DNA of 64,000 bases from Cladocopium goreaui. Its lineage: Eukaryota; Sar; Dinophyceae; Suessiales; Symbiodiniaceae. Of this stretch, positions 1-10,958 are shown piece after piece (within the stretch, counting starts at the first letter, position 1; each line of letters opens with the position of its first letter). The position numbers were made by a program, and so were the translations under genes. Below the pieces are notes generated by a model. That model was not told where the DNA came from, did not search any database, and was given only the letters and a program-made list of their open reading frames with translations. The stretch covers positions 106,212 to 170,211 of the forward strand of contig CAMXCT020006224.1 in the NCBI GenBank assembly GCA_947184155.2. The letters are read 5' to 3'.

Positions 1-185
1 CTCTGAGGATTTGAGCATATTTAAGGCATAGGCATGGAAAACACCATGAGTCAAACTAAGTTCATGAATTCGATTAATATGACTAATGCCGCAAGAATTC
101 ATGTGGCACCAAATCAATCCAAAAATTAAAGAAATTACTTTACTTCGTGTGATCCCCACCATGGCATTTATACATTTTCTTATTG

Positions 186-678
186 GCAAATCTTCTGGCA
201 TTCTATCTGACATATCTTCTGACATTCTATTTGGCATTCTATCTGACATATCTTCTGGCATATGATCTGGCATATCTTCTGGCATATCTTCTGGCATTCT
301 ATCTGGCAAATCTTCTGGCATTCTATCTGGCATATCTTCTGGCACTCTATCTGACATATCTTCTGGCATTCAATCTGGCATTCTATCTGGCATATCTTCT
401 GGCATATATTCTGACATATCTTCTGGCATTCTATCTGACATATCTTCTGGCCATTATTCTGACATATCTTCTGGCATATCTTCTGGCATATCTATCTGGC
501 ATATCTTCTGGCATATTTTCTGGCATTCTATCTGGCAAATCTTCTTCTGGCATTCTATCTGGCATATCTTCTGGCTTCTGGCATATCTGGCATTCTATCT
601 GGCATATTCTTCTGGCATATCTTCTGGCATTCTATCTCATTTCTGGCATATCTTCTGGCATTCTTCTGGCATATTCAT
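186..678. repeat. Degenerate ~12-bp tandem array (ATCTTCTGGCAT-like)
   Basis: About 490 bases consist of head-to-tail variants of ATCTTCTGGCAT and ATTCTATCTGGCAT. The array keeps frames open on both strands, giving a low-complexity L/A/Y-rich reading on plus and an M-P-E-D-rich reading on minus. Neither reading resembles a folded protein, so I treat it as a minisatellite. It lies downstream of the last STAS-domain exon recognised for the SulP gene, so it is either intron or 3' flank of that gene. Confidence 0.9.
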
Positions 679-1010
679 GAGGTCCGGCAGGGAACACTTT
701 GCCATATGAGGTCCGGCAGGGAACACTTGGCGTGGATACTCGCGGTTGAGGTCCGGCAGGGAACACTGGGCGTGGATGGTCGTGGTTGAGGTCCGGCAGG
801 GAACACTGGGCGTGGATGGTCGTGGTTGAGGTCCGGCAGGGAACACTGGGCGTGGATACTCGCGGTTGAGGTCCGGCAGGGAACACTGGGCGTGGATGGT
901 CGTGGTTGAGGTCCGGCAGGGAACACTGGGCGGGGATGGTGGTTGAGGTCCGGCAGGGAACACTGGGCGTGGATGGTCGTGGTTGAGGTCCGACAGAGAA
1001 CACTGTGGAT
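679..1010. repeat. 40-bp tandem array, about eight copies
   Basis: The unit begins GAGGTCCGGCAGGGAACACT and continues with GGGCGTGGATGGTCGTGGTT, for a total period of 40 bases. The first unit is shortened to about 28 bases and the last is degenerate. Because 40 is not a multiple of three, the frame rotates from unit to unit. As a result all three minus-strand frames stay open, which explains three overlapping ORFs of 108-161 codons here. It directly abuts the 12-bp array on its left and a GA-rich tract (1021-1075) on its right. Confidence 0.92.
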
Positions 1011-1226
1011 CGCGGGTCGCAGTTGGACGAGGAGGACGACGAGGAGGAGGAGAGGAGAAGAGGAGAGGAGGAGCAGGGAACTGACATAAAATCTAACAAC
1101 CCTCACCTGGCAGGTGGGGAAAAAGACATCAAATGCATCCACATGCTTACTATTTAGCAAAGCTTTCCATTTTTCATCATTCCTCAGGGCTCCCGGTCAT
1201 CCTTCCCCCACAAAAATCCCTGGTGC

Positions 1227-1300
1227 CCCTCGTGCGGAAGTCATTCACGACGTCTTTGATGACGTGACAGGCGGTGGAATCCACAGAGATCACCGGGGTC
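1227..1300 (-). CDS. SulP transporter exon: STAS domain core
   Basis: The exon reads TPVISVDSTACHVIKDVV followed by NDFRTRG. This matches the STAS-domain strand and helix that carry the conserved (I/V)D-S-(T/S) turn, the site phosphorylated in related anti-sigma-factor antagonists. It starts after CCGAG in a phase that completes the arginine codon left open by the preceding exon. The end is set at a GC donor (GGG/GCACC) by analogy with other exons of the gene; an end a few bases further on cannot be excluded. The usual strand just before TPVISVDS appears shortened, so a small exon may be missing between this one and the exon at 2.7 kb. No later STAS exon was recognised to the left. Confidence 0.8.
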
Positions 1301-1776
1301 CTCGGTAGTGGCCGTTGGATCCATGTCCGGCCAGGGACCCAGGGTCAGTGGGATGGGCCAAATGGGTATCATCCACTGCTGGTTCCTGTGAAGGTGAGAT
1401 TTGGCAGAAACTTAGCTTCTAGCAGCTCCAGTATCTTTCTGCACTTGGACCATGTGCCAAACCCGGGAAAAGAAGACGTGCGGCAAATTAAGAGTGGCAA
1501 CGAGATGCAACCATCATGATCATGTCTACTGGCAAAATATTGTTTTTTGTTTTTTTCCGATAGGCTACTCCAAATTATATAGATGGTTTGAAACTATACA
1601 TGTTTAAAGTTTAAAAACCACCATTAAACCACCATTAGAACCACCATTAAAACCATTAAAACCACCAATTTTTCGCGGGCCTTTCAACCCATCACTGGCC
1701 CTTTTCACCCTGCGAAACCGCAACAACTCTGCCGAGGAGCATTTCCAGGACCTGAGCCACTGATTGGCATCCAGTT

Positions 1777-1883
1777 CTGGTTGGTGGTTTTTCGCCACCC
1801 CCCTGAAAAATATGAGTTCGTCAGATTGGATCATCATCCCAACTATATGGGAAAATACATTTTTTTTGGAAACCACCAACCAG
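1777..1883 (+). mobile_element. MITE-like inverted-repeat element, family A copy 1
   Basis: The copy starts CTGGTTGGTGGTTTTTCGCC and ends GGAAACCACCAACCAG, so its ends form terminal inverted repeats. The interior contains GAAAAATATGAGTTCGTCAG and a dyad around GATCATCATCCC. It is non-coding, about 107 bases long, and lies in an intron of the SulP gene. Confidence 0.85.
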
Positions 1884-2654
1884 AATACTGTATTGCCATT
1901 ATGGTATGCAAAAAAAATGAACTACATTATCAAGATGGATTAAATAAATATAATTATATATCCATATATATATATATCATTATTATATATTGACATCATG
2001 GGAATTGAATCATAGCGGACTATTATATTATTAGTCTTGATTGGTATCATCCAATATGAGAATTGGTATAATATCGCCTGTTCCTGATAGATTGGATCGG
2101 ATAGTAATCATCCAAACATCTAATGGTACTCAATAACCTTGAATCAATGGAGCTCAATGAACCAAATAGCTATGTTGCAGGGCAACAGCCACTAGGATGT
2201 AGCCAGCAAACATGGGCGTGAAGCCAACTGTGGTTTTACTACGTTTTACTGCAATGACAACGTGCCAAAGCTTTTTGATGTCTGGAAACCAGGATAGCTG
2301 TGCATCTAAACTTGTAGTAAAACTGCATAGATTTGCTACCAAATTGTGCTTTTTCTATTCTAATGGAATAGCGGACCAGGGAAAGTACGCAATGAAAAGC
2401 AGCCGGCTATGCGTGACCTCTTCTAGATATTTTCCATGCCATGGACTTATTATTACTGGGTGGCGGCCAAGCTTGACAAGATTGATCACTTGTATGCCTT
2501 ATGGCTTGAATACTACAATGCAAGCTACATGTTCCCATATTTTCCCCTAGTTTCCCATATGTTCTCATAGAATATCCGTGGAATCACTACCAGTCCACCA
2601 TGGGCCACGGTACCACGGTTCGACGCCGCCAAGCTATGCCAAGCTGCTATATAC

Positions 2655-2710
2655 CGCGTGGGGTTCACTTCCTCCAAGTCGTTGACGTGCGACAGAAGCA
2701 TTTCCTTCAC
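2655..2710 (-). CDS. SulP transporter exon: STAS linker
   Basis: The exon reads VKEMLLSHVNDLEEVNPT and ends two bases into an arginine codon at a GT donor (ACGCG/GTATAT). In SulP proteins this hydrophilic helix joins the first STAS strand (exon at 3.3 kb) to the second. The acceptor is CCCGAG/GTGAAG. The 56-base length and phase agree with the exon on each side. Confidence 0.8.
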
Positions 2711-3301
2711 CTCGGGGCTCCAGGAAAATCTTTGGATCATTTCCTAAGTAGGTTATGTCTCTGCAGATCATAGTCATTAATTAATCCACATAGAATATAA
2801 GATAAGTAGGGATAAGATGTTATAGGTGGGATAAGTGGGTTAATCCACATATAATTCGGGTGAGCTAACCTACGAATCGTAAGTGGGGCGAGAAAGCAAA
2901 TATGCTACCATAGTAATGCTGGATGATTCAAATTACCTCTGGAAACCATGTGTGTCTAGACTGAGGAATTCAGAGAGAATCCTAAATTTAAGGCAATGAA
3001 TGAACTTGATGGTTTTCCCCCTTTTCACTGTCATTCTTGCAGGCCTTGTCGGCCATTTTCCACAGCTATGCATGATCCAAATCACAGCAAACAATTTAAA
3101 TGTTCTTGCCTTTATCAACAAAAATAATCAAAATCGAGATGAGCGCAACACATTGGGTGTCTCATCTAAAAGCCGTTGACTGGAAAAAAGGGGGGAGCAT
3201 CTGGGTTGTGCTTGCCCGGCCGCGGACCCATGATGGGTAGATTCTGCAGTGATCCATGGAACAAAACAACTCTGACCTCCCATCCCTGCCCTTGGAGTGA
3301 C

Positions 3302-3363
3302 AAAGGAAGCGTTGGCAAAGTACAGGGATGAGCCGATGCGTGCAATGAAGACGTTCCTGACCA
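3302..3363 (-). CDS. SulP transporter exon: first STAS strand
   Basis: The exon reads VRNVFIARIGSSLYFANASF, the classic opening of the SulP STAS domain (family pattern roughly R-I-x-x-x-L-Y-F-A-N-A). It begins after CTCTGCAG with two bases that complete a valine codon left by the previous exon and ends in phase 0 at a GT donor. An upstream extension in frame (reading ENIRAHLGVRLSA) is open but is more likely intron, because the phase match fits the shorter exon. Confidence 0.88.
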
Positions 3364-3858
3364 CTGCAGAGAGGCGGACCCCGAGGTGGGCTCTGATGTT
3401 CTCCAACTGCACCGGGACGAAAAACTGGCGTATCTGAGTATCCTCAACAACATACAGTTTATGCTGCCGTAAGTAACATTTTCTACGGTACAAAAAATGA
3501 TTTGTTTTCTCTTACTTACAACTCAGTCATTCCACGCTTCGGTGCCTTGAAACATGTTATTTTAACAAACAATCCATGAAAAACCATGCTATGTTGTCTT
3601 ACTTTGAACATATTTTTCATGGCTAAATTTTAGGGAATCTTCCCACACAATTTATAGATTAAGCACAGTTGGCTCCACTTCAGGGTCCTAAAATGGCCAT
3701 TCACTCGAATCACCTAAACACCACATTTTCCCGCAGTCACTTGAACAAAAATCATGAAAATGACTGAGTCGGCTTTAGCTGAAAAAAAAACACTGATTTT
3801 TGGCACTACGAAAAGAGCTCCACTTGTTTGGGGCGCCACCAATGGCCATCAACCAAAC

Positions 3859-4048
3859 CGAGTGTCTGGATGAAGGTGCCACTGGATTCCTGCTTCATGT
3901 TGCGATAGATGGAGGTCCCTGGGATGCGCCACAGAATGGTGATCTGCGGCCGCGCGGACTCGTAGATGACGATGATCAAACTGAGACCCACGGCCACCAA
4001 AATGCCCATCAACACTCCCAAGAACAGAGTGCCCAAGAAGGCAGTGAC
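3859..4048 (-). CDS. SulP transporter exon: last membrane helix and pre-STAS linker
   Basis: The 190-base exon encodes 63 residues. It opens with VTAFLGTLFLGVLMGILVAV and runs through a membrane helix into IYESARPQITILWRIPGT, then SIYRNM. This corresponds to the final transmembrane segment of SulP followed by the conserved stretch where an R-P-x-x-x-x-L-G-x-x-P-G-T-x-x-Y-R pattern is usual; tryptophan stands at the glycine position here. The acceptor is CTTAG/GTCACT. The GT donor leaves one base of the next codon, matching the exon at 3.3 kb. Confidence 0.93.
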
Positions 4049-4142
4049 CTAAGGAATCAGCAGTTTCAATGGACAAATATGGGCAACATATAGGAAAAAT
4101 AGGAAAATATAAGGAATCATATATATATATACATACACACAC

Positions 4143-4174
<32 letters not shown>

Positions 4175-4483
4175 AACATTCCCAATTTGACTGGACAAAT
4201 ATGGGCAATATATAGGAATATGTGGGCAACATCTAGGAAAATGTGTTTTATGTGTCAAATAATGTCAAATATCTTGACTCATATGCCAGTTGTCACAAGG
4301 TCAAAAAAGTCATAGCTAGCGAAAGTTGTTTATAATTCAACTCGGGGTTTATGGCCATAGTGAATTGGGTTTCGCCAGGACGACAGACTGGCAGTTCTCA
4401 GCTGGACCTACGGACCTTGAATAGTTCTGAGATGTTTTTAGATGGTTCCACTCTTCATCCTTGGAGTAGATAGGCTATTAATA

Positions 4484-4596
4484 CTGGTTGGTGGTTTTTC
4501 GCCACCCCTCTGAAAAATGATGGACTTCGTCGGTTGGGATGATGACATTCCCAAAAGAATGGACAAATAAAAGTCATGTTCCAAACCACCAACCAG
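4484..4596 (+). mobile_element. MITE-like element, family A copy 2
   Basis: The copy has the CTGGTTGGTGGTTTTTCGCC start and a CCAAACCACCAACCAG end, with the family interior GTTGGGATGATGACATTCCC. It lies in the SulP intron between the exons at 4.0 and 4.8 kb and is followed by an ATTAACC tandem run (4605-4670). Confidence 0.85.
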
Positions 4597-4792
4597 ATAT
4601 ATTGTTATTCCAATTATTAACCATTATTAACCATTATTAACTATTAACCATTATTAACCATAGATTAATCATGTATCTACAAGAAACCAAAAGATGTATA
4701 TATTAATGTAATGACTTATTCATGACCATCATCCCCCAAGTTCACGAAAACTCCCAGAAATCTGCAGGTCCAGCGGTCCAGCGCCAAGATGC

Positions 4793-4913
4793 CCACAGCA
4801 GGAAATCCTGCTTCTTCACGTGGAACAAATGCCGCGCTTCCTGAAAGGCCACTAAAGGGATCACCGAATTCATGACGATGGCGGCCAGGGCGAACTTGGG
4901 GAGGTAGTAGAAC
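4793..4913 (-). CDS. SulP transporter exon: LPK-AALAAIV-like helix
   Basis: The exon encodes FYYLPKFALAAIVMNSVIPL, then VAFQEARHLFHVKKQDFLLW. This is one of the most conserved parts of SulP proteins, with the L-P-K-x-x-L-A-A-I-V motif and the cytoplasmic V-K-K-x-D segment. The start (CTCAG/G) completes a leucine codon from the exon at 5.5 kb. The frame runs into the exon at 4.0 kb only if a GC donor (TGG/GCATCT) is used. A MITE-like element lies about 60 bases upstream, inside the preceding intron. Confidence 0.94.
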
Positions 4914-4972
4914 CTGAGATCGCCGGAACTGGATGCACCCCTGGTGGCAGCGGGAAAAATATGGAAACATGT

Positions 4973-5067
4973 CTGGTTGGTGGTATACCTATATACCCCT
5001 CTGAAAAATATGAGTTCGTCAGTTGGGATGATGACATTCCCAATATATGGAAAATAACCACCAACCA
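4973..5067 (+). mobile_element. MITE-like element, family A copy 3
   Basis: The copy begins CTGGTTGGTGGTATACC, contains the interior GTCAGTTGGGATGATGACAT, and ends ACCACCAACCAA. The final G of the repeat end is changed. It is only 60 bases from the SulP exon at 4.79-4.91 kb. Confidence 0.8.
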
Positions 5068-5488
5068 AATAAACATGTCTTTTTTTGTGATTTGTGAGTT
5101 GGTACCTTGCTTGATGAAGGTCTTCCTCATCACTCTGGACAAAATATTAAAGGGATGGTCACCTAAGTGTGCTTTGAAGATTTGGGCATGTTCAACAACC
5201 CCTTGAGATCTCCGCTGGAATTCGCCAAACACGAAGTGAACACGACTTTGGTCTAAGAACTGTGGTGCTCCGATAGTTGATCACAATTGTGTTTTCTCAT
5301 TGACATTGGAATTGTGTGGGGTATCCAACCACATTCATCAGTGGTTAAGTCCATCTTTTTGATGGTTCAACCCCCACAACTTCATGGCTTAAATCGTATA
5401 TAAAACACCGATATTTTCGTGACGAAATCCCCTGGAAAAAATGCCGGAGCATCGAAGAGTTCCCCCGGAAACGAATCCTGCAAGAGAC

Positions 5489-5523
5489 AGCGGCGTCAAA
5501 AACATGAGCGTGGCCAACATCAC
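5489..5523 (-). CDS. SulP transporter microexon (35 bases)
   Basis: This tiny exon encodes VMLATLMFLTPL, the end of a membrane helix usually followed by FYYLPK in SulP proteins. The next exon begins exactly with that sequence. The acceptor is CACCTG on plus (CAG/GTGATG on minus), the donor is CCGCT/GTCTCT, and both phases fit their neighbours. Confidence 0.85.
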
Positions 5524-6075
5524 CTGGCAAGATGGCAGTAGGGTCTGGGAATTTGACATGGCGCATAGTGGCATAGATTCCCAGTACTCGAAATTTAACA
5601 GAGCTATGGAATAGAATAGAGTTTCCCTGCTTTTTTGTTTGCAAATCGGGATATCGAAATTGCCCATGTACTTCGATGATTTATGATGATTTGCCTTAAA
5701 AAAAAGGGTTTTCCATAACTATGATAAATTACCAAAGGGTACAGTATTTGTTTGTTTAAGGTATAATTATAAATTATAAATGGTTCGCCCTCTCCACTTT
5801 TGAATAACGCAAAAACATGTTGTACCTCCGACATATGTAGATATATATGATATAATACTGTATAGTTTAGCAATTTTATAGGTATACATCTGGAAGAAAT
5901 GAACATGTAATTCTTGCCATATGCAGCCGATCACAAATCATCACCACATGTAGTGCATTGCTGGAGGCATCAAACCATCCGGCAATCTAATCTGGCACCT
6001 GAAACATCACCCCAAATGGATGGTTCATAATGGAAAATCCTATGCAAGTTGATGATTTTGGGGTACCTATATTTT

Positions 6076-6182
6076 CTGGTTGGTGGTTTTAACCATCTTG
6101 AAAAATATTAGTCAATGGGAAGGATTATCCCATATATATATATATTATTGAAAAATAAAACATGTTCCAAACCATCAACCAG
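6076..6182 (+). mobile_element. MITE-like element, family A copy 4
   Basis: The copy begins CTGGTTGGTGGTTTTAACC and ends CCAAACCATCAACCAG, with a TA-microsatellite expansion inside. TTTT flanks both ends, a possible short target duplication. Confidence 0.8.
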
Positions 6183-6248
6183 TTTTAGGCTACCTATATC
6201 AACCAGTCCGGTGCCAGCGGAGTATCATCCAAATTGGCAGGTTACCAC

Positions 6249-6372
6249 TACCCTCTGGTAAACAGCCACATAGCGAACTGAAAAATCACCATCTTTTAAT
6301 AGGTAAATCCACTGTAAATGGACAATTTTCAGTTCTTTTTTCCATAGCTATGCAACAAATTACCACGGGGTA
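6249..6372. mobile_element. MITE-like element, family B (TACCCTCTGGTAA ends)
   Basis: The copy starts TACCCTCTGGTAAACAGCCA and ends AAATTACCACGGGGTAA. Internal pieces resemble CATAGCTATGG, CCATTTTTAATAGGTAAATC and TTTTCCATAGCTATG. The two halves are inverted relative to each other. It is non-coding and lies in a SulP intron. Confidence 0.75.
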
Positions 6373-6485
6373 ATCTCAGCATATCGCACCACATTTTCTG
6401 GGAATCACATCAATCATTGTCGCTATCTGGGTCCGAAAATATGGTACCCATGGTACCCCAAACTCCCATTGGAGGGTCATCATTT

Positions 6486-6590
6486 TACCCTCTGGTAATT
6501 TGTTACATAGCTATTGAAAATGGCCATTTATAGTGAGTTGTCCTATTAAATAGGGGGTTTTCCATAGTTATGTTAGTTTACCAGAGGGTA
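6486..6590. mobile_element. MITE-like element, family B, well preserved
   Basis: The copy starts TACCCTCTGGTAATTTGTTA and ends TTAGTTTACCAGAGGGTA, giving inverted ends of about 13 bases. CATAGCTATTGAAAATGG is in the left half and CCATAGTTATG in the right. This is the clearest copy for defining the family. Confidence 0.82.
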
Positions 6591-6938
6591 AGAATGACAA
6601 GAATTGGAGGTTCATCCACCAGTTTCTCACAGAAAAAACCAACGATCAAATGATCAACTTAGTTATCCCACCTTGTATCCCTTGGTAACTTTGTTAAATC
6701 ACATGAAATCCCAATTTCCAAATCCCTTCATTGCTTAAAATCCGTCATTTTCCATTTTTCTACGGCAAACATTTGTCAAACCCACCATTTTCACCGCTTG
6801 AATCGTCCATGTTCCATGCTTCAACCCAGCATTATGTTATATCCATATGAAATAGGTTTCTGTTCACATTTTTCCAAATCCAGCAATCCCGAAATATGAA
6901 ATCCAGAAGTCCCATAGAAACATCCACTATCCCATGAC

Positions 6939-7029
6939 GGATCCATGGTGCTGGTATATTAATGCTAACATTGGGGGTATATGGATGGGATCCATGTTAC
7001 CATATATAGCAGCACCATGGATCCTATGG
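6939..7029. repeat. Palindromic element, GGATCCATGGTGCTGG family
   Basis: The left end GGATCCATGGTGCTGGTATA is mirrored by the right end AGCAGCACCATGGATCC. Between them lie GCTAACATTGGGGGTATA and GGGATCCATGTTACCATA. Relatives occur at 18.28-18.35 kb, 18.50-18.60 kb and, inverted, at 30.47-30.57 kb. This copy ends about 60 bases from the SulP exon at 7.1 kb. Confidence 0.72.
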
Positions 7030-7091
7030 CACCTATGGGTATGAAATCCCGTAGAATCCCTCCATTTCCACTGAAGCTCCGCCAAGGGCAC

Positions 7092-7153
7092 CAAGGCCGT
7101 GAGTACGCCACTGAACTGCGACAGGGCTCCCGTGGAGTTATTCACCGCGGAGC
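7092..7153 (-). CDS. SulP transporter exon: SAVNNSTGALSQ
   Basis: The exon encodes SAVNNSTGALSQFSGVLTAL. In SulP proteins the S-x-S-R-(S/T)-A-V-N motif begins this region, followed by an amphipathic stretch and a helix. The first half of the motif must lie in a separate exon between 7.2 and 9.5 kb that I could not find. The GT donor (TTG/GTGCCC) is phase 0, matching the microexon at 5.5 kb. Confidence 0.9.
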
Positions 7154-9540
7154 CTCGGACATAGGTTTAGATAAGTTGATATAGGCTCTTAGGGACTTAT
7201 AGCCCGAAATACCAGTTATAAGTACTAAGTCACCCCATTTATGGAACATGTATATCATAATTAATCAAGAAATAAGATGAAATAATCAGTTATAGCTATA
7301 GTCTGGTTGGCTATACCCCAACATCCGAGCCATGAACATTATACAATTATAGCCTGGTTGATGTTGATTGGTTGCGAACTGTTGGGGCTTATACTAGCTA
7401 ATGTACTGGGGATTATGATAGGCCATGGAAAGGGAACTTATCAAGCAACTATATAGAATAGTGAGATGGGATATACACAAGGTGGTGCCCCAGTTCGTTA
7501 GCTAAGTTGGTGCAAATAACTCCAATTTCACTATGGTTGATTAGGTAGATATATCAATATATATCAATATTTACTATGGTTTATAAACCAACTTATAACT
7601 GCTCGGGCACAACCTTGTAGGCCTGTAGGCTTTTTTGAATGGCTCATTCGGAAACGTCGGGGAAAATTTCGAGAGCGGTCCAAATCTTTGGACCATTGAT
7701 CCAGTGAAACGCAAAAAAACATGGAAAAACACCATGACTTGACCAGCACAAAACCATGGATTTTATAGTTGATTTCAAGAAATTTCAAAAATGTGAGTCA
7801 AGTCACACTCAATTGGATATTTTTGGAGGATCCCGACCAAAATGGAGTGTCTGAAAGTAGTTTTTGTTTTTACCCTCCAAATCCCCCGTTTACCATTCAT
7901 TCCATGAGTCAGAAAATGGACACACACCCATCACTGTAGCTGATGGCTGATTCCTCATGAAAGAGTTGGTTTGACCGCAATATTGCAGGGAAACCACCTT
8001 TCCTGTACATCTTACGAATCCATTTGGTTGAATATGGCAGTGTTAAATCATGCTGGATCCAGATTTTTTCTGATGCTTGCAACCCCGTGAAACGGCTGGT
8101 TCAAAACCCATATCAACAGCACAGTTTTCCAGTTTGACGGAAGCACATGATCCGCTTTATCAACTTCGCATGGCAAATGCCAGGCAAAGGTGGTTGCGCT
8201 ACTCAAAATCCACATATCTTGGACATATAGCAACTCCCGAACAAGGGACAAGGAATGTGCATGAGAAATAAATTACTGTTCTGTCTTTCTTGGAGGTAAT
8301 TGCATATAATTGCCATATGTTGCTGTCCTTACCAACATGTTGTTCCAACATCACCTATCTAAATATTGCAAGGCTGATATGGGTGGTGATAAGCCGCGGC
8401 AGTTCCATTCCGTGCAAGCAACGACTGAATGATCCAGTGACAGGGTAGCAACTGAACGCTGCCTCACTTCGCAGACACATTTTTGTGTGTGTGTCGACGG
8501 ACATGGGCAAGCAAGGAAGGGTCCTTGTCTGTCCTTATCATAAGGAGGAATTGATTGATCGATAGAATGTGATCCGTTGATTGGTTGATCGATAGAATGT
8601 GATCCGTTGATTACCATTGATTAACTATCAATTAGATTCATGTGGTATACCGATACACAATCCCCAGAATCACATTTTTTTATGGGTGTTATAAACCATT
8701 CCCAGTCATGGTTGGTTTATCAATGATCCCTGATCGTTGATTCTATCAGCTGAACCCATGCAAGGTGGTGTCCCGCAGTTGTAAATGGGTTGCAAGCCAT
8801 TTACAACTATGGAGCTGTCTGCCATAAACCAATACTTCACTACCTGAAGTAAACCTTCTTAGATCCTTCTTAGATCCTTCTTAGCTAACATGAACCAAGC
8901 AGAATTCCCAATGTTTATAGGTTAAGTCCAGATGTCCCATGGATTTTTTCAGGCTTAAATCCACTTCGCGATTGCGCGATTGCGCTATGGGATAAGCTGA
9001 CGGACTAACCTGGATCCTGGATTACTAACCATCAAGTAGTCCCTAAGTGTCTCTACCATCTGGTTATGACTAACAGTTTGCCATGGGAAATCACCATTTT
9101 CAATAGGTAAACCCAGGTAAACCATCTACAAATGACCATTTTCCATGGCTATGTTAAATAACCAGAGGGTAAGTCATTTGAACCAAGTATATCTCTTTAT
9201 GTTCCACTGTTCCACTACGTGAGGCCCGCATCACTAAATCATCCAGGTTAATAGGATTTTCCACTAGATCCATCATTTTATGGAACCCGCCATCGTTGGT
9301 GATATGTCCATCATATTCCCATCTAGTAATATTAACATTGCCCTATATTAATATATATATAGTGATTGAACATCACAGTCTTTGAAAGGTAAATCAACTA
9401 TAAATGGGCCATAAACTAACATTGCTATGTGATATTTAATATAGATATTACCAGGTATAGTAATTTGATATAGTAACTATATCAGTTACTATAGTGAATA
9501 ATATCAAATATATAATAACAGCAGGATGCCCCTGGGAAGC
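7154..9540. other. SulP intron region, one exon missing
   Basis: The region holds TA-rich sequence, a palindromic stretch with TTGGTTTATAAACCAACTTA near 7.57-7.62 kb and a duplicated TTGATCGATAGAATGTGATC segment near 8.55-8.60 kb. One SulP exon carrying the S-F-S-R motif should lie here, but I cannot see it. Confidence 0.55.
9054..9171. mobile_element. MITE-like element, family B
   Basis: The copy starts TACCATCTGGTTATGACTAA and ends AAATAACCAGAGGGTAA, with internal CACCATTTTCAATAGG and CCATTTTCCATGGCTATG. It forms a sub-family with the copy at 9.7 kb. Confidence 0.75.
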
Positions 9541-9665
9541 CCTGCTCCCACCACATTGGCGATGCCCAGCGCCAGCATCTCCTGCGTGGCGTCGATCTCG
9601 TAGCCGTTGGTGGCCGCCAGGTTTTTGCCGATGGCAATAGATTCCATATAGCCGATCAGGGTGGC
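9541..9665 (-). CDS. SulP transporter exon: GYMESIAIGK / Q-E-x-x-A-L-G-x-x-N
   Basis: The exon encodes ATLIGYMESIAIGKNLAATN, then GYEIDATQEMLALGIANVVG. This matches the SulP core helix with the conserved E-S-I-A-I-(G/A)-K and the N-Q-E-L-x-A-L-G-x-x-N signature, with T for N at the first position. The acceptor is AG/GCCACC. The most natural end is a GC donor (GCAGG/GCTTCC) that leaves two bases for the missing next exon. Confidence 0.93.
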
Positions 9666-9704
9666 CTAATGATCCGCAGTTTTTTGCAGCTGAGACAATA
9701 GGAG

Positions 9705-9810
9705 ACCATCTGGTTATGAGTTCGCCATGGATCCACCATGCTATTAAGAACGGTAAACCATCTATTTCTATGGGCCATTTTCCATGGCTATGTTGAATAA
9801 CCAGAGGGTA
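9705..9810. mobile_element. MITE-like element, family B
   Basis: The copy starts GACCATCTGGTTATGAGTTC and ends TTGAATAACCAGAGGGTA. It lies about 40 bases from the SulP exon at 9.54-9.67 kb, so it occupies part of the acceptor-side intron. Confidence 0.75.
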
Positions 9811-9892
9811 TATGGTATTATTGGTTAATATACTGTTAATGATGGTTAATATTTATGGTTATTATATATTGTTAATGATGGTTTACAATAAT

Positions 9893-9999
9893 CTGGTTGA
9901 TGGTTGACCTAACCTGAAAAATGATGGAGTTTGTCAGTTGGGATGATGACATTCCCAATATATGGAAAAATAAAATTCATGTTCCAAACCACCAACCAG
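9893..9999 (+). mobile_element. MITE-like element, family A copy 5
   Basis: The copy begins CTGGTTGATGGTTGACC and ends CCAAACCACCAACCAG. It shares the interior GTCAGTTGGGATGATGACAT with copies 2, 3 and 8. It lies just upstream (minus sense) of the SulP exon at 9.6 kb. Confidence 0.82.
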
Positions 10000-10828
10000 A
10001 TAGGATATATGGATGAATATGGAACAATGGTAGGTTTCTATAGCCATTCTTATGGTCTTGAATGGAAAGTATGGACATTATGCTGTTTTTTTCCTGAAAA
10101 ATATGGAAACTACAGTATGGGAAACATGGTTGGTTTTCCATAGCATTGTAGAATGGTCATGGAATGTATGATGGCATTATATATGTTGTTTTTTCGTTTG
10201 TAAACTTTATGTGCAACTTTAATGGAATTTCATGTTGATAGACTGGGAAATGTTTGATCCGTCGTATATCATTTGGTTGGTTGAAGGGGAATGCATGGAG
10301 ATTGGAGCTCATAGTATTCCTAGACAAGGGTTTATGATGGTCCCGGGATGCTGAGGGAAATCGTAATGGTCCCTGCTAGGGGAGAAAAAACATGGAAACC
10401 ACTTTTCTACCGAGTATATAAAAGCAATGGCTTCCTGTACTTTTTGAGCTTACCATCAACAGATCCATTGATCAACTTGGCCTGCAGAAAACCCCCAGCA
10501 TTTTCAGACCATGATCTCGGTTCATTTGTTTTTGGGACTTCTTGCAGCCGCCAGACAACTTGTCAGGAAGACCCTATCATGAGAAACGAACAAAAAAATT
10601 GTTTGTGAATTTTACCTCAAACCAATCCATTGAAGGGTTGGCTGGATGGCTTTATTAAACCCATCCCAATGAGTATCATACAATTCGTCAACTGGAAGCA
10701 TCGTTCCAGGATGGACAACGGAAAATCACTTTGAAGCCACCAGTTGGCCATCAGCTGGGGCGCCAAACTTTGTATTTCAGTTGTTAAGGGGATGCGCACA
10801 ACAGTTGTTTTGATAGGATGTTCCTTTT

Positions 10829-10958
10829 TGGGGGGGCCCCAAAACATAACATGACCCAAGCGCGGGACTTTCTTAATGTCCCAAGGATGTGTTGGTGATG
10901 CTCTCTGCAAATCATGTTCAATGCTCCTCATGTGGGCCCCCCCCCCAAAAAAAACAGC
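10829..10958. repeat. Inverted repeat with G7/C4 and C10/A8 runs
   Basis: TTTTTGGGGGGGCCCC on the left and GGGCCCCCCCCCCAAAAAAA on the right are inverted copies around about 85 bases of unique sequence. They can fold into a hairpin with an extended GC stem. It lies in a SulP intron and no coding function is seen. Confidence 0.75.

Larger units (their letters stand above)
5524..7091. other. SulP intron, repeat-filled
   Basis: This 1.57-kb intron contains one family A element, two family B elements and one GGATCC palindrome. The remaining AT-rich unique sequence has no convincing exon on either strand. Confidence 0.7.

Noticed and set aside
183-680. 165-codon L/A/Y-rich plus ORF
   Set aside because: It is produced by the 12-bp tandem array.
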